This document shows positions 1-6,873 of a DNA stretch of 13,836 nt, piece by piece. Numbering within the stretch: the first letter of the stretch is position 1; the number at the start of each line of letters is the position of its first letter. The position numbers and the translations under genes are program-made. Origin of the DNA: Nitrospirota bacterium. Lineage in GTDB: Bacteria > Nitrospirota > Nitrospiria > Nitrospirales > UBA8639. The notes under the pieces were generated by a model. The model was not told where the DNA came from, did not search any database, and saw only the letters and a list, made by a program, of their open reading frames with translations. The stretch spans positions 1-13,836 of the forward strand of contig JAOUQB010000029.1 of the NCBI GenBank assembly GCA_029879555.1, read 5' to 3'.

Positions 1-405
1 GGCTATTTTTATCGTGATCTGGCGAAGCGTGAAGGACTGCATTCGCTGCTATCGGTTCCCATGTTGATGAAAGACAACGTGATTGGTGTGATTAACGTCT
101 ATACCTCGACCCATCATCTATTTTCGGAGGAAGAAACCAAAACCCTTCAAGCGATTGCGAATCAATCGGCTGTGGCCATCGAACATACCCGACTAATGGA
201 GAAATCCTTCGAAATGCAAGAAGCCCTCGAAGTTCGAAAACAAGTGGAGCGGGCCAAAGGATTTCTGATGGCATCCAAAGGACTTTCGGAGCCAGAGGCG
301 TTTCGTTTGATGCAGCGACAGAGTATGAATTTGCGTAAGTCGATGCGAGAAATTGCCGATGCGATCATTCTCGCTGAAGAACTTCAGCAAATGACTCAAT
401 CGTAG
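1..405 (+). CDS. GAF-ANTAR RNA-binding antitermination regulator (5' end outside window)
   Basis: The reading frame is open from base 1 to the TAG at 403-405, giving 134 visible residues; the true start lies upstream. Residues 1 to about 62 look like the end of a GAF sensory domain (LLSVPMLMKDNVIGVINVYT, then a long helix). Residues about 72-130 match an ANTAR domain: VERAKGFLM, then GLSEPEAFRLMQRQSMN, then MREIADAII, the usual three-helix pattern with its conserved Ala, Gly and Arg-Gln-Ser-Met block. ANTAR domains bind paired six-base-loop hairpins in nascent RNA and block an overlapping terminator, as in EutV, NasR and AmiR. Here exactly such a structure starts 85 bases downstream, before nadE, which suggests a local target. 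The signal read by the GAF domain cannot be told from the fragment. Family assignment is firm; the regulatory partner is inferred. Confidence 0.93.
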   Translation, partial: GYFYRDLAKREGLHSLLSVPMLMKDNVIGVINVYTSTHHLFSEEETKTLQAIANQSAVAIEHTRLMEKSFEMQEALEVRKQVERAKGFLMASKGLSEPEAFRLMQRQSMNLRKSMREIADAIILAEELQQMTQS

Positions 406-450
406 TGTGTCGGGAGAGGGCGGGTGTCATCCGGCAAGGTCGTGGGTTGA

Positions 451-479
451 TTGAAGAGTGGTCTAGGCACTTGTATAAT
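451..479 (+). promoter_or_regulatory. Sigma70-type promoter for the nadE leader
   Basis: A -35 box TTGAAG (451-456) and a perfect -10 box TATAAT (474-479) are separated by 17 bases, so initiation is predicted near 485-487. That would place the first base only about 3-5 nt before the first regulatory hairpin (490). The strength of the match suggests initiation is not itself strongly regulated and that control is exerted later, at the terminator. Start site is predicted from spacing only. Confidence 0.8.
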
Positions 480-488
480 AACTGAAAT

Positions 489-545
489 GGGTGACAACGA
501 CGTTGCCTACTTACATTTCTTGAATGAATAGGACAATGGCGTCCT
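489..545 (+). promoter_or_regulatory. Predicted ANTAR-target RNA: tandem hexaloop hairpins in the nadE leader
   Basis: Hairpin P1 pairs GGTGAC (490-495) with GTTGCC (502-507), including two G-U pairs, around the six-base loop AACGAC (496-501). Hairpin P2 pairs AGGAC (530-534) with GTCCT (541-545) around the six-base loop AATGGC (535-540). Both loops have A at position 1 and G at position 4, the recognised signature of ANTAR-bound RNA, and they also share A2 and C6. P2 uses bases 541-545, which are the 5' arm of the terminator at 540-576, so the two folds are mutually exclusive. The linker between P1 and P2 is 22 nt, which seems long, but a small 3-bp stem may form inside it (516-518 with 525-527). 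The encoded GAF-ANTAR protein immediately upstream is the likely ligand. No protein binding can be shown from sequence. Confidence 0.8.
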
Positions 546-576
546 CGGTTCCTTTTGGGACAGAGGACGTTTTTTT
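540..576 (+). terminator. Intrinsic terminator in the nadE leader
   Basis: CGTCCTC (540-546) pairs with GAGGACG (563-569), one G/A mismatch follows (547/562), then GTTCC (548-552) pairs with GGGAC (557-561, one G-U) around a TTTT loop. Seven T residues follow at 570-576. The T-run abuts the nadE ATG, so this is not simply the end of the upstream gene: it lies downstream of the 451-479 promoter and would abort the nadE-glnD transcript. Its 5' arm overlaps hairpin P2 of the ANTAR-type element, giving a classic terminator/antiterminator switch. Confidence 0.88.
563..567 (+). promoter_or_regulatory. Candidate nadE ribosome binding site inside the terminator stem
   Basis: GAGGA at 563-567 is 9 bases upstream of the ATG at 577 (12 from the alternative ATG at 580). 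It is the only purine-rich site near the start, because 570-576 is all T. It is base-paired in the terminator hairpin and would be free when the P2 antiterminator hairpin forms, so translation could also depend on the switch. Confidence 0.55.
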
Positions 577-2379
577 ATGATGAACCTACGATTGGCCATG
601 GTACAGATGAATGCGGTGGTTGGCGATCTTGAGGGGAATACTAAAGAGATTTGTCGATGGATTCGAGAAGCCAAGAAAGCCAAAGCCGATGTCGTGGTGT
701 TCCCGGAATTAGCGGTGTCAGGCTATCCGCCAGAAGATCTTCTTCTCATGTCGCAGTTTCTTCGCGATGTGCATCGCATGCAGACTCAGATCGCAAAGGC
801 CTCAAGCGGTCTCATGGTCGTGGTGGGCAGCGTGGACAGGCCACGGGATGTAAAGTTAAAAACCCATCCACCATCTAATGGCTATGATCCTTCCGATAGA
901 CAGAAACCGTTGAATGTTGCATGGGTCTTTGCCAAGGGTCGGTTGGTTCTGAGTTATGCAAAACACAAGCTTCCTAATTATGGGGTGTTTGATGAACAGC
1001 GGTATTTTCAGGAGGGAAGCGCTAATCCAATTGTGTGCCTTGGATCCGCCAGAATTGGCATCAATATTTGCGAAGATATTTGGTTTGCCAATGGACCGGT
1101 CTGCAGTCAAGTAAAATATGGCGGAGCACATCTCATCGTCAATATTAACGCCTCACCCTATCACGTCGGGAAAACGCGAGAGCGGCGACGAATGTTGGTT
1201 GAACGCGCAAGGGAACATGGGGTGTGGGTGAGCTATACGAATATGGTTGGTGGGCAGGATGAATTGGTTTTTGATGGCAATAGCCTGGTGATCGATCCTA
1301 GAGGGACCCTCGTGGCGCAAGCTAAGGCATTTGAAGAAGATCTTCTTCTCACCGATCTTTCGCTTTCTCGCGCAACGAATCATCGATCCAAGCGGGTGTC
1401 AACGGTATCCCCATCACAAAAGCGAGTCGGCATTTCTTTTATTCCTATTCCGTGGCAACCTTCGCCCTCACAGACGGTATCCCCATCTGTGAAAAGAGGT
1501 CGATCATCCATGACGGAAGGGGAGGAAGTGTATCGGGCGTTAGTGCTAGGGGTTAGGGATTATGTTCGGAAAAACGGTTTTTCAAAAGTTGTGGTGGGGA
1601 TTAGCGGAGGGATTGATTCTGCGTTGACTGCGCTGATTGCCCGAGATGCGCTGGGTGCCTCTCAGGTGGTGGGTGTCATGATGCCTTCCCCTTATACCTC
1701 TTCCGCGAGTAAGCAGGATTCTAGGGCCTTGGCTAAGAATTTGGGAATGGATTTGCTGAATCTTCCCATCTCTGGTCTTTTCAAAACATTCCTCCGAGAA
1801 TTGCGACCACTATTTAAAGGGTGTCCTGTTGATACGACCGAGGAAAATTTACAGGCGAGAATTCGAGGGATGCTCTTAATGGCCCTGTCCAATAAATTTG
1901 GTTATTTGGTTTTAACCACTGGGAATAAAAGTGAGATGAGTGTGGGGTACGCCACGTTGTATGGTGATATGGCTGGTGGGTTTGCCGTCATCAAGGACGT
2001 TCCCAAAACCCGGGTGTATCAAATCGCGAGATGGCGAAGCGACTATCAAGGGCCAGATTTTGACCCGGTCAGTATTCCCGAGAGAATCCATTCACGGGCC
2101 CCCTCGGCTGAACTCAAAGCCAATCAGACCGATCAAGATTCCTTGCCTCCCTACACAGAACTAGACGCGATTTTGCAAGCCTATGTCGAACATAATCAGT
2201 CAAGAAAAGCAATTGCGAAATCCGGGTATCCTGTACATATTGTCCAAAAGGTGCTGCAATTAGTTGATCAAAGTGAATACAAACGGCGTCAAGCCCCTAT
2301 CGGAATAAAAATTACGGCTCGAGCATTAGGCAAAGATCGACGAATGCCCATTACGAATCGGTATCTCCCAAAGCGGTGA
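577..2379 (+). CDS. nadE: Glutamine-dependent NAD+ synthetase
   Basis: The product converts deamido-NAD to NAD+ using ATP and ammonia released from glutamine. Residues 1 to about 265 form a nitrilase-fold glutaminase domain with the expected catalytic triad: Glu44 (VVFPELAVSGYPPEDLL), Lys131 (KHKLPNYGVFDEQRYF) and Cys165 (GINICEDIWF). Residues about 315-600 form the synthetase domain with the PP-loop SGGIDS (343-348), LTTGNKSE (447-454) and the YGDMAGGFAVIKDVPKT segment. Length (600 aa) fits the two-domain bacterial form. Start: tandem ATG at 577 and 580; the family's N-terminal strand begins within three residues, so either is possible. The interdomain linker (about 266-312) is low in complexity and contains a short duplicated segment. 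The gene follows its promoter, ANTAR-type leader and terminator directly, and probably forms an operon with glnD. Confidence 0.96.
   Translation: MMNLRLAMVQMNAVVGDLEGNTKEICRWIREAKKAKADVVVFPELAVSGYPPEDLLLMSQFLRDVHRMQTQIAKASSGLMVVVGSVDRPRDVKLKTHPPSNGYDPSDRQKPLNVAWVFAKGRLVLSYAKHKLPNYGVFDEQRYFQEGSANPIVCLGSARIGINICEDIWFANGPVCSQVKYGGAHLIVNINASPYHVGKTRERRRMLVERAREHGVWVSYTNMVGGQDELVFDGNSLVIDPRGTLVAQAKAFEEDLLLTDLSLSRATNHRSKRVSTVSPSQKRVGISFIPIPWQPSPSQTVSPSVKRGRSSMTEGEEVYRALVLGVRDYVRKNGFSKVVVGISGGIDSALTALIARDALGASQVVGVMMPSPYTSSASKQDSRALAKNLGMDLLNLPISGLFKTFLRELRPLFKGCPVDTTEENLQARIRGMLLMALSNKFGYLVLTTGNKSEMSVGYATLYGDMAGGFAVIKDVPKTRVYQIARWRSDYQGPDFDPVSIPERIHSRAPSAELKANQTDQDSLPPYTELDAILQAYVEHNQSRKAIAKSGYPVHIVQKVLQLVDQSEYKRRQAPIGIKITARALGKDRRMPITNRYLPKR
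1402..1487 (+). repeat. Direct repeat in the nadE interdomain linker
   Basis: The 14-base sequence ACGGTATCCCCATC occurs at 1402-1415 and again at 1474-1487, 72 bases apart and in the same codon frame. It encodes the peptide TVSPS twice, each followed by x-KR. Both copies lie between the glutaminase and synthetase domains, so this looks like a small in-frame duplication that lengthened the linker. No functional role is evident. Confidence 0.8.
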
Positions 2380-2424
2380 ATAGGTTATGCACAATGTTCG
2401 TATGGCAGTGAAACCAATCGCTCT

Positions 2425-5121
2425 ATGACCACAGGTAATCCAATCTCCCCGACGGCATCAACGGCGTTGAGTTCACAAAGCCTTCAGGAGCAACGTGAGT
2501 TCTTACGTCACCGGCTACTCGATGGGGCCACGGGCGGCGAAGTCGTGCAGGCTTTCTCTGATTTTATGGATGGTCTGCTCATGGCCAGATTTCGTGAAGT
2601 GATTCAACAGGGCAATGCCGAAACTCGTGCAAGTTGGCAGCAATGTTGTTTAGTGGCCATGGGAGGATACGGTCGTCGGGAATTAGCCCCCTATTCGGAT
2701 ATTGATGTCATGGTTCTCACCCGAGGCAACCAAGCCGAGCTCGCACAGGCCATTTCCCAGGGTGTGTTTCATCGCTTATGGGATTTAGGCTTTCAGGTTG
2801 GCCACAGTGTTCGGACGATTGCGGAATGTCTTGAGATTGGAGAAACCGATCTTCCAGCTTGTACTTCTCTGATGGAGTCTAGGTTTTTGGGGGGCAATGC
2901 CGCGGTGTTTCAGGAATTTCAGAGAAAATTTGATCGACGAATTCTCAAGCGACGAGCCAAACAATTTGTGCTGGATAAAATTGAAGAGCGGCAGCGGGAA
3001 TATGCCAAATTTGGAGGAACGATTTTTTTACTTGAACCGAATATTAAAAAAGGTAAAGGCGGCTTGCGGGATGTCCATTTGATTCAGTGGGTCGGTCAAG
3101 CTCGATTTGGAGCGGGGACGATCCAAGAACTTTCCAATCAAGGAATCTTGGCACTGCAAGACTATCAGGTCTTGCAAGAGGCGCAAGAATTTCTGTGGCG
3201 GCTCCGAGGGTTTCTTCACTTCGAGGCGAAAAGAGCGCAGGATATTTTAACGTTTGATGATCAGGTGCGGCTTGCGGAGATCTATGAATTGTCCGACCTC
3301 CCCAATTTGCTCGCTGTTGAACAATTTATGCAGCAATATTTTCGGCATACGACGGGATTGCATGACCGATGCCTACGATTTCTCGAACAGGCTGAGGAGC
3401 AATCTTGGGTGGATCGAATTCGTCAGTGGTGGCCTACGTCGTTGCTTGAGGGGACCTTCCTGATTGAAGGTTCCCGGCTCACCATTCCACCGGAAAAATT
3501 ACTGGGTGTGTTAGAAAGTCCAGTTTTACTACTGAGAATATTCGAACTCTCCCATGAACGAGCGTTAACCATTGATTCACAGGTGTTGAATGAATTGTCG
3601 CAACATTTGGCGACCGTCCCTAATGAACTTTTTCATACGGAGGAAGTCAGTCTGCTCTTCCGGGGAATATTGCGTCGACCTGGGCGAATCGGACAGACAC
3701 TAGAGGCAATGCATCAAGCCGGGCTCTTGGAAAAACTCGTTCCAGCCTTTGCGCGAGTTCGTGGGCTCATGCAATTCAATCAATATCATAAGTATACCGT
3801 GGATGAGCATAGCCTGTTAGCCGTCAAAGAAGCGGAACGGTTACAGGACAATCAAGGAATTACGGGTGAGGTGTATCGCAAGATTGAAGATAAGGATATT
3901 TTGCATCTGGCGCTCTTGCTTCATGACTTAGGGAAGGGTCGCCCCGGTGACCATTGTAAGATCGGACAAGAATTGGCTCATCTCACAGCAGATCGATTGG
4001 GGTTGTCTCATCAAGAACGAGAAGTCCTGGCCTTTCTCGTGTTTCATCACTTAGTGATGTCACATACCGCATTTCGACGTGATCTCAACGATCAAAAAAT
4101 CATTCTAACATTTGGTCGTAAAATGAAAACTGTTGGAATCCTCCAAAAAATGTTTATTCTGACTGTGGCGGATATTTCAGCTGTTGGTCCTGAGGTCATG
4201 ACGAAATGGAAAGAATCACTGTTGGGCGAACTGTATTCTCGAACATATGAGGCTCTGGCAGAGGGACAATCGTCTAACGCAAAGGGAAGCGAACAGGGCA
4301 TTCTCAAGCCGGCGGCTCGAAAATCTCTCTTAGGCGAAATGGCTAAGAAGGTCGGAGAGGATTTCCAACCTGATGCCGATTGGACGTCATGGGTTGATCG
4401 GCAGTTGTCGCAGCTTCCCGATTGGTATCTGACTTCTACTCCCATCGAAGAAATGGCGGCGCACCTTCTTGCCATGAGAAATGTCTCTTCAATGCCGACC
4501 CATGTAGAAGGACGGTTCAATCAGGAATTGGGCGTGTCGGAATATGTCCTGATTACGCAAACTCAGGCCAAGCCCGGCCTCTTTATGCAGGTGACCGGAG
4601 TGCTGGCGGCTTTTGGGTTGGAAGTTCTGAATGCCCAGATCATGACAGTTGGTGACGGCATCGTGTTGGATATTTTCTCCGTTAATGATACGGATTGCGA
4701 GGGGTCGCCATCGGAATTTCGATTCCAGGAGGTCGCTCAAGAAATCCAATCAGTCGTACAAGAAGAATATTCGGTGGAACAGGTATTCGAACGCCGCCGT
4801 CGCTTGACGTTTGGTCGTCAATTTCCATCCGGCCGCCGGCCAACGGAAGTCCTCATTGATAATGAAGTGTCCGATTCCTTCACGGTCATTGATGTGTTTG
4901 CAGATGATAAATCAGGTCTGTTGTTCCTGTTAGGAAAAACCCTCGTTCAATTAGACTTGTCCATCCATATGGCGAGAATCGGGACCCGATTGGATCAGGT
5001 GGTTGACGTGTTTTATGTCACCACTTCTTCTGGGGAAAAAATTCAAGATGCCGCCCATTGCAAAGACATTCAACTCACCATTCAGAAATCGGTTGATGCG
5101 TTTTTGAATGAGGGCTCATGA
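2425..5121 (+). CDS. glnD: Bifunctional PII uridylyltransferase / uridylyl-removing enzyme
   Basis: GlnD senses glutamine and adds UMP to PII proteins or removes it, setting the nitrogen response. At 898 aa it has the usual length and full domain order. The nucleotidyltransferase domain carries GGYGRRELAPYSDIDVMVL (80-98; metal ligands Asp92 and Asp94) and the family motif LEPNIKKGKGGLRDVH (203-218). The HD domain shows H462, HD at 500-501, HH at 541-542 and D583, the metal site for uridylyl removal. Two ACT domains lie near 706-755 (QTQAKPGLFMQVTGVLAAFG) and 819-868 (DDKSGLLFLLGKTL), the expected glutamine-sensing region. nadE ends 45 bases upstream in the same frame, and between the nadE TGA and the ATG at 2425 the frame holds no ATG, GTG or TTG codon, so the start is well fixed, though no clear ribosome site precedes it. 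The 3' end overlaps the convergent gene by 47 bases. Confidence 0.97.
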   Translation: MTTGNPISPTASTALSSQSLQEQREFLRHRLLDGATGGEVVQAFSDFMDGLLMARFREVIQQGNAETRASWQQCCLVAMGGYGRRELAPYSDIDVMVLTRGNQAELAQAISQGVFHRLWDLGFQVGHSVRTIAECLEIGETDLPACTSLMESRFLGGNAAVFQEFQRKFDRRILKRRAKQFVLDKIEERQREYAKFGGTIFLLEPNIKKGKGGLRDVHLIQWVGQARFGAGTIQELSNQGILALQDYQVLQEAQEFLWRLRGFLHFEAKRAQDILTFDDQVRLAEIYELSDLPNLLAVEQFMQQYFRHTTGLHDRCLRFLEQAEEQSWVDRIRQWWPTSLLEGTFLIEGSRLTIPPEKLLGVLESPVLLLRIFELSHERALTIDSQVLNELSQHLATVPNELFHTEEVSLLFRGILRRPGRIGQTLEAMHQAGLLEKLVPAFARVRGLMQFNQYHKYTVDEHSLLAVKEAERLQDNQGITGEVYRKIEDKDILHLALLLHDLGKGRPGDHCKIGQELAHLTADRLGLSHQEREVLAFLVFHHLVMSHTAFRRDLNDQKIILTFGRKMKTVGILQKMFILTVADISAVGPEVMTKWKESLLGELYSRTYEALAEGQSSNAKGSEQGILKPAARKSLLGEMAKKVGEDFQPDADWTSWVDRQLSQLPDWYLTSTPIEEMAAHLLAMRNVSSMPTHVEGRFNQELGVSEYVLITQTQAKPGLFMQVTGVLAAFGLEVLNAQIMTVGDGIVLDIFSVNDTDCEGSPSEFRFQEVAQEIQSVVQEEYSVEQVFERRRRLTFGRQFPSGRRPTEVLIDNEVSDSFTVIDVFADDKSGLLFLLGKTLVQLDLSIHMARIGTRLDQVVDVFYVTTSSGEKIQDAAHCKDIQLTIQKSVDAFLNEGS

Positions 5122-6757
5122 TGATGGACAAAATCCAACTGATGAATTCACGTGAATAACACGGAATCGTCTCACAGAGGATGGGGTCCGGTTCTTTCTC
5201 CGGGGGTATCCCCTGAGCTAAAAGGATCATTCCCGCCTGCCTTACTCTTTCGGCTATATCTTTATTAAGACTTCTGCCTCCGCATACCAGAATATGTAGC
5301 AGCGTTGCCCCTGTAAAGGCGGCCACTCGTCCGTTCATCCGTTCCCACAAGTTGCCGACAACGTGTTGATAGGTATGCAGGGCGTTCTGAATGGCCTTTT
5401 GCCATGAGGTGTCTGTTGAAGAAACGAGTATCCAGTAGACGTAATGCCCTAGAAATGAACCAAGGTCGTAGGCAGGATCTCCAACACTTGAACTTATTTC
5501 AAAGTCAATGACTCCAATGTGCTTTTTCCCAATGAGAATATTCTTGGGTTGGAAATCTAGATTCATGAATATGGTTTCCGAGGCCTTCTCACTGGCAAGC
5601 ATCAGAGTTCTCAGATGGTTTCTCACATCTTGTGGGAATTCATTTGATGTGAGCTCAACAGTTTTTTGATCCAGCATTTTCTTCCAATGTTGATGATCGG
5701 CCACCGCATCACCCCATAGTGGTGGGACCGAGTGAGATATCATATGGCATTCCGCAAGAAACTGGGCGGCCCTAGCTGCGATGGTCGGATTGAAGATCCC
5801 GTTTTGAAGTTGATCTAATAAAGACGTTCCTTGTTGACCGACTTCCGACAAAGCAAGGGTCCACGTTTTCTTTTCGAAATAGACCACCTCAGGAATTTCA
5901 ACATCGCCAGACAAATGAGCCCGTAACCATTTGAGAGCTTTCCTTTCCACAGAAAGCCGTTGGCGCGGTTTGAGCATGTGCACGTTCCCTAACTCTTCAG
6001 TGCCGAGGGCATCCCCAGCATATTTGATAAAAAAGGCAGGACTGTTTTTGAGGCGAACACGGAAGACGGGATCAATCGTATTCTGTCCCGCACGACGGAG
6101 ATCTTCGATTTCTCCAAGCCCAGTTCTAATGATAAAGGCACGAACCTTTTCTTGAATCACCTCACCTATTTCCCGTTTTCCGCATAAGCAGACCTTCCAG
6201 ACTTCTTGAGCCTCGTTATCCGTTAGGTGAGAGGGGAGTGCAGCCATAAATTCCTGCCGTCCTGAATCGCCCTGAATGAGAGCCGCGCGTAACGATGTTG
6301 AACGAATGGCTAGGGAACCCGTAGGTGCTTGTATCAGGCTAGCCTGTATTCCGGATTGGGTAGACAGATTGTTGAGATTTCGAAAGCGATCATCGCCTTG
6401 GCTGATATCGGACTCCCCAAGACAAAACCATAACCGATCTCCAATCTCAGCATGGTCAAAGTATTCAAATGCCTGACCGACTGCGGTGTGTGAGGCCACT
6501 TCAACACGAACGTTCTCAATGCCTCTTAGGTAAATTGACCAAATACGTTGAGCAATGGTGGCGTCCAGGGCTAAGGTCGTTCCCGGGATGGTACGGCAAC
6601 GATTTGAGATAATGATGACGACTTGGTCAATGTCAGGGAGGGTGAGAAGATGTTGGACAGCGAGAAAATGCGCGGCGTGGGGTGGTCGAAAAGCGCCGGG
6701 GTAGAGCGCAATTCGACGGCCGCGTGGTTCTCTAGGAAAATGGGGAAACCCTAACAT
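5075..6757 (-). CDS. Nucleotidylyltransferase - APH-fold kinase fusion
   Basis: The 560-residue product joins two enzyme folds. Residues about 14-190 look like a Rossmann nucleotidylyltransferase: RIALYPGAFRPPHAAHF (15-31) resembles the (H/T)xGH nucleotide-binding motif, here HAAH, and IRSTSLRAAL (151-160) resembles the ISSTxIR motif. Residues about 225-540 resemble the aminoglycoside/choline/methylthioribose kinase fold: a candidate ATP-binding Lys245 in FFIKYAGD, FMNLDFQPKNILIG (397-410) in the position of the catalytic HxDxxxxN loop but with Asn399 for the His, then VIDFE (416-420) and GDPAYDLGSFLG (426-437). The expected chemistry is to phosphorylate a small sugar or alcohol and transfer a nucleotide to it; the substrate is unknown. 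A role in NAD salvage (NMN adenylylation) is an alternative suggested only by nearby nadE. It starts 116 bases after the porin gene, with no strong ribosome site seen. Its stop lies inside glnD on the other strand. Confidence 0.78.
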   Translation of the reverse strand: MLGFPHFPREPRGRRIALYPGAFRPPHAAHFLAVQHLLTLPDIDQVVIIISNRCRTIPGTTLALDATIAQRIWSIYLRGIENVRVEVASHTAVGQAFEYFDHAEIGDRLWFCLGESDISQGDDRFRNLNNLSTQSGIQASLIQAPTGSLAIRSTSLRAALIQGDSGRQEFMAALPSHLTDNEAQEVWKVCLCGKREIGEVIQEKVRAFIIRTGLGEIEDLRRAGQNTIDPVFRVRLKNSPAFFIKYAGDALGTEELGNVHMLKPRQRLSVERKALKWLRAHLSGDVEIPEVVYFEKKTWTLALSEVGQQGTSLLDQLQNGIFNPTIAARAAQFLAECHMISHSVPPLWGDAVADHQHWKKMLDQKTVELTSNEFPQDVRNHLRTLMLASEKASETIFMNLDFQPKNILIGKKHIGVIDFEISSSVGDPAYDLGSFLGHYVYWILVSSTDTSWQKAIQNALHTYQHVVGNLWERMNGRVAAFTGATLLHILVCGGRSLNKDIAERVRQAGMILLAQGIPPEKEPDPILCETIPCYSREFISWILSIIMSPHSKTHQPISEW

Positions 6758-6873
6758 GACTCATATGGAAACACGGTGAAGTGATGACATGAAAAACGAA
6801 AAAAGTAAAAGTCCCCGATCGGATAGGAAAAGCATACCTACGCGTAGGATTGATCTTGAAGCCGTCATTCAAC
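6758..6873. other. Intergenic gap between the porin and nucleotidylyltransferase-kinase genes
   Basis: This 116-base gap is the only sizeable break inside the minus-strand cluster. It contains the 12-base perfect palindrome CCTACGCGTAGG at 6837-6848 and, further along the minus strand, T-rich stretches, but no hairpin directly followed by a T-run that I would call a terminator. A TATGCT -10-like box on the minus strand lacks a convincing -35 partner. Whether transcription continues into 6757-5075 cannot be decided. Confidence 0.5.
6837..6848. repeat. 12-bp perfect palindrome
   Basis: CCTACGCGTAGG is self-complementary over its whole length. It lies 26 bases after the stop of the outer-membrane protein gene on the minus strand. 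It could be an operator-type site or a weak RNA hairpin (4-bp stem, CGCG loop), or chance. Confidence 0.6.

Noticed and set aside
540..576. Terminator as a simple end for the GAF-ANTAR gene
   Set aside because: It lies 135 bases past that gene's stop, downstream of a strong promoter, directly against the nadE start codon, and overlaps an alternative hairpin, so an attenuator role fits better.
485..576. A metabolite riboswitch (for example NAD+-binding) in front of nadE
   Set aside because: The leader is too short for the complex folds I know, and its two hexaloop hairpins fit ANTAR binding; with an ANTAR gene adjacent, a protein-responsive switch is simpler.
4092..4520. 142-codon open frame on the minus strand inside glnD
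   Set aside because: It is antisense to the conserved HD-to-ACT region of glnD and its translation shows no domain pattern.
6780..6873. Minus-strand promoter or terminator in the porin/transferase gap
   Set aside because: The -10-like TATGCT lacks a good -35 at proper spacing, and the palindrome at 6837-6848 is not followed directly by a T-run.
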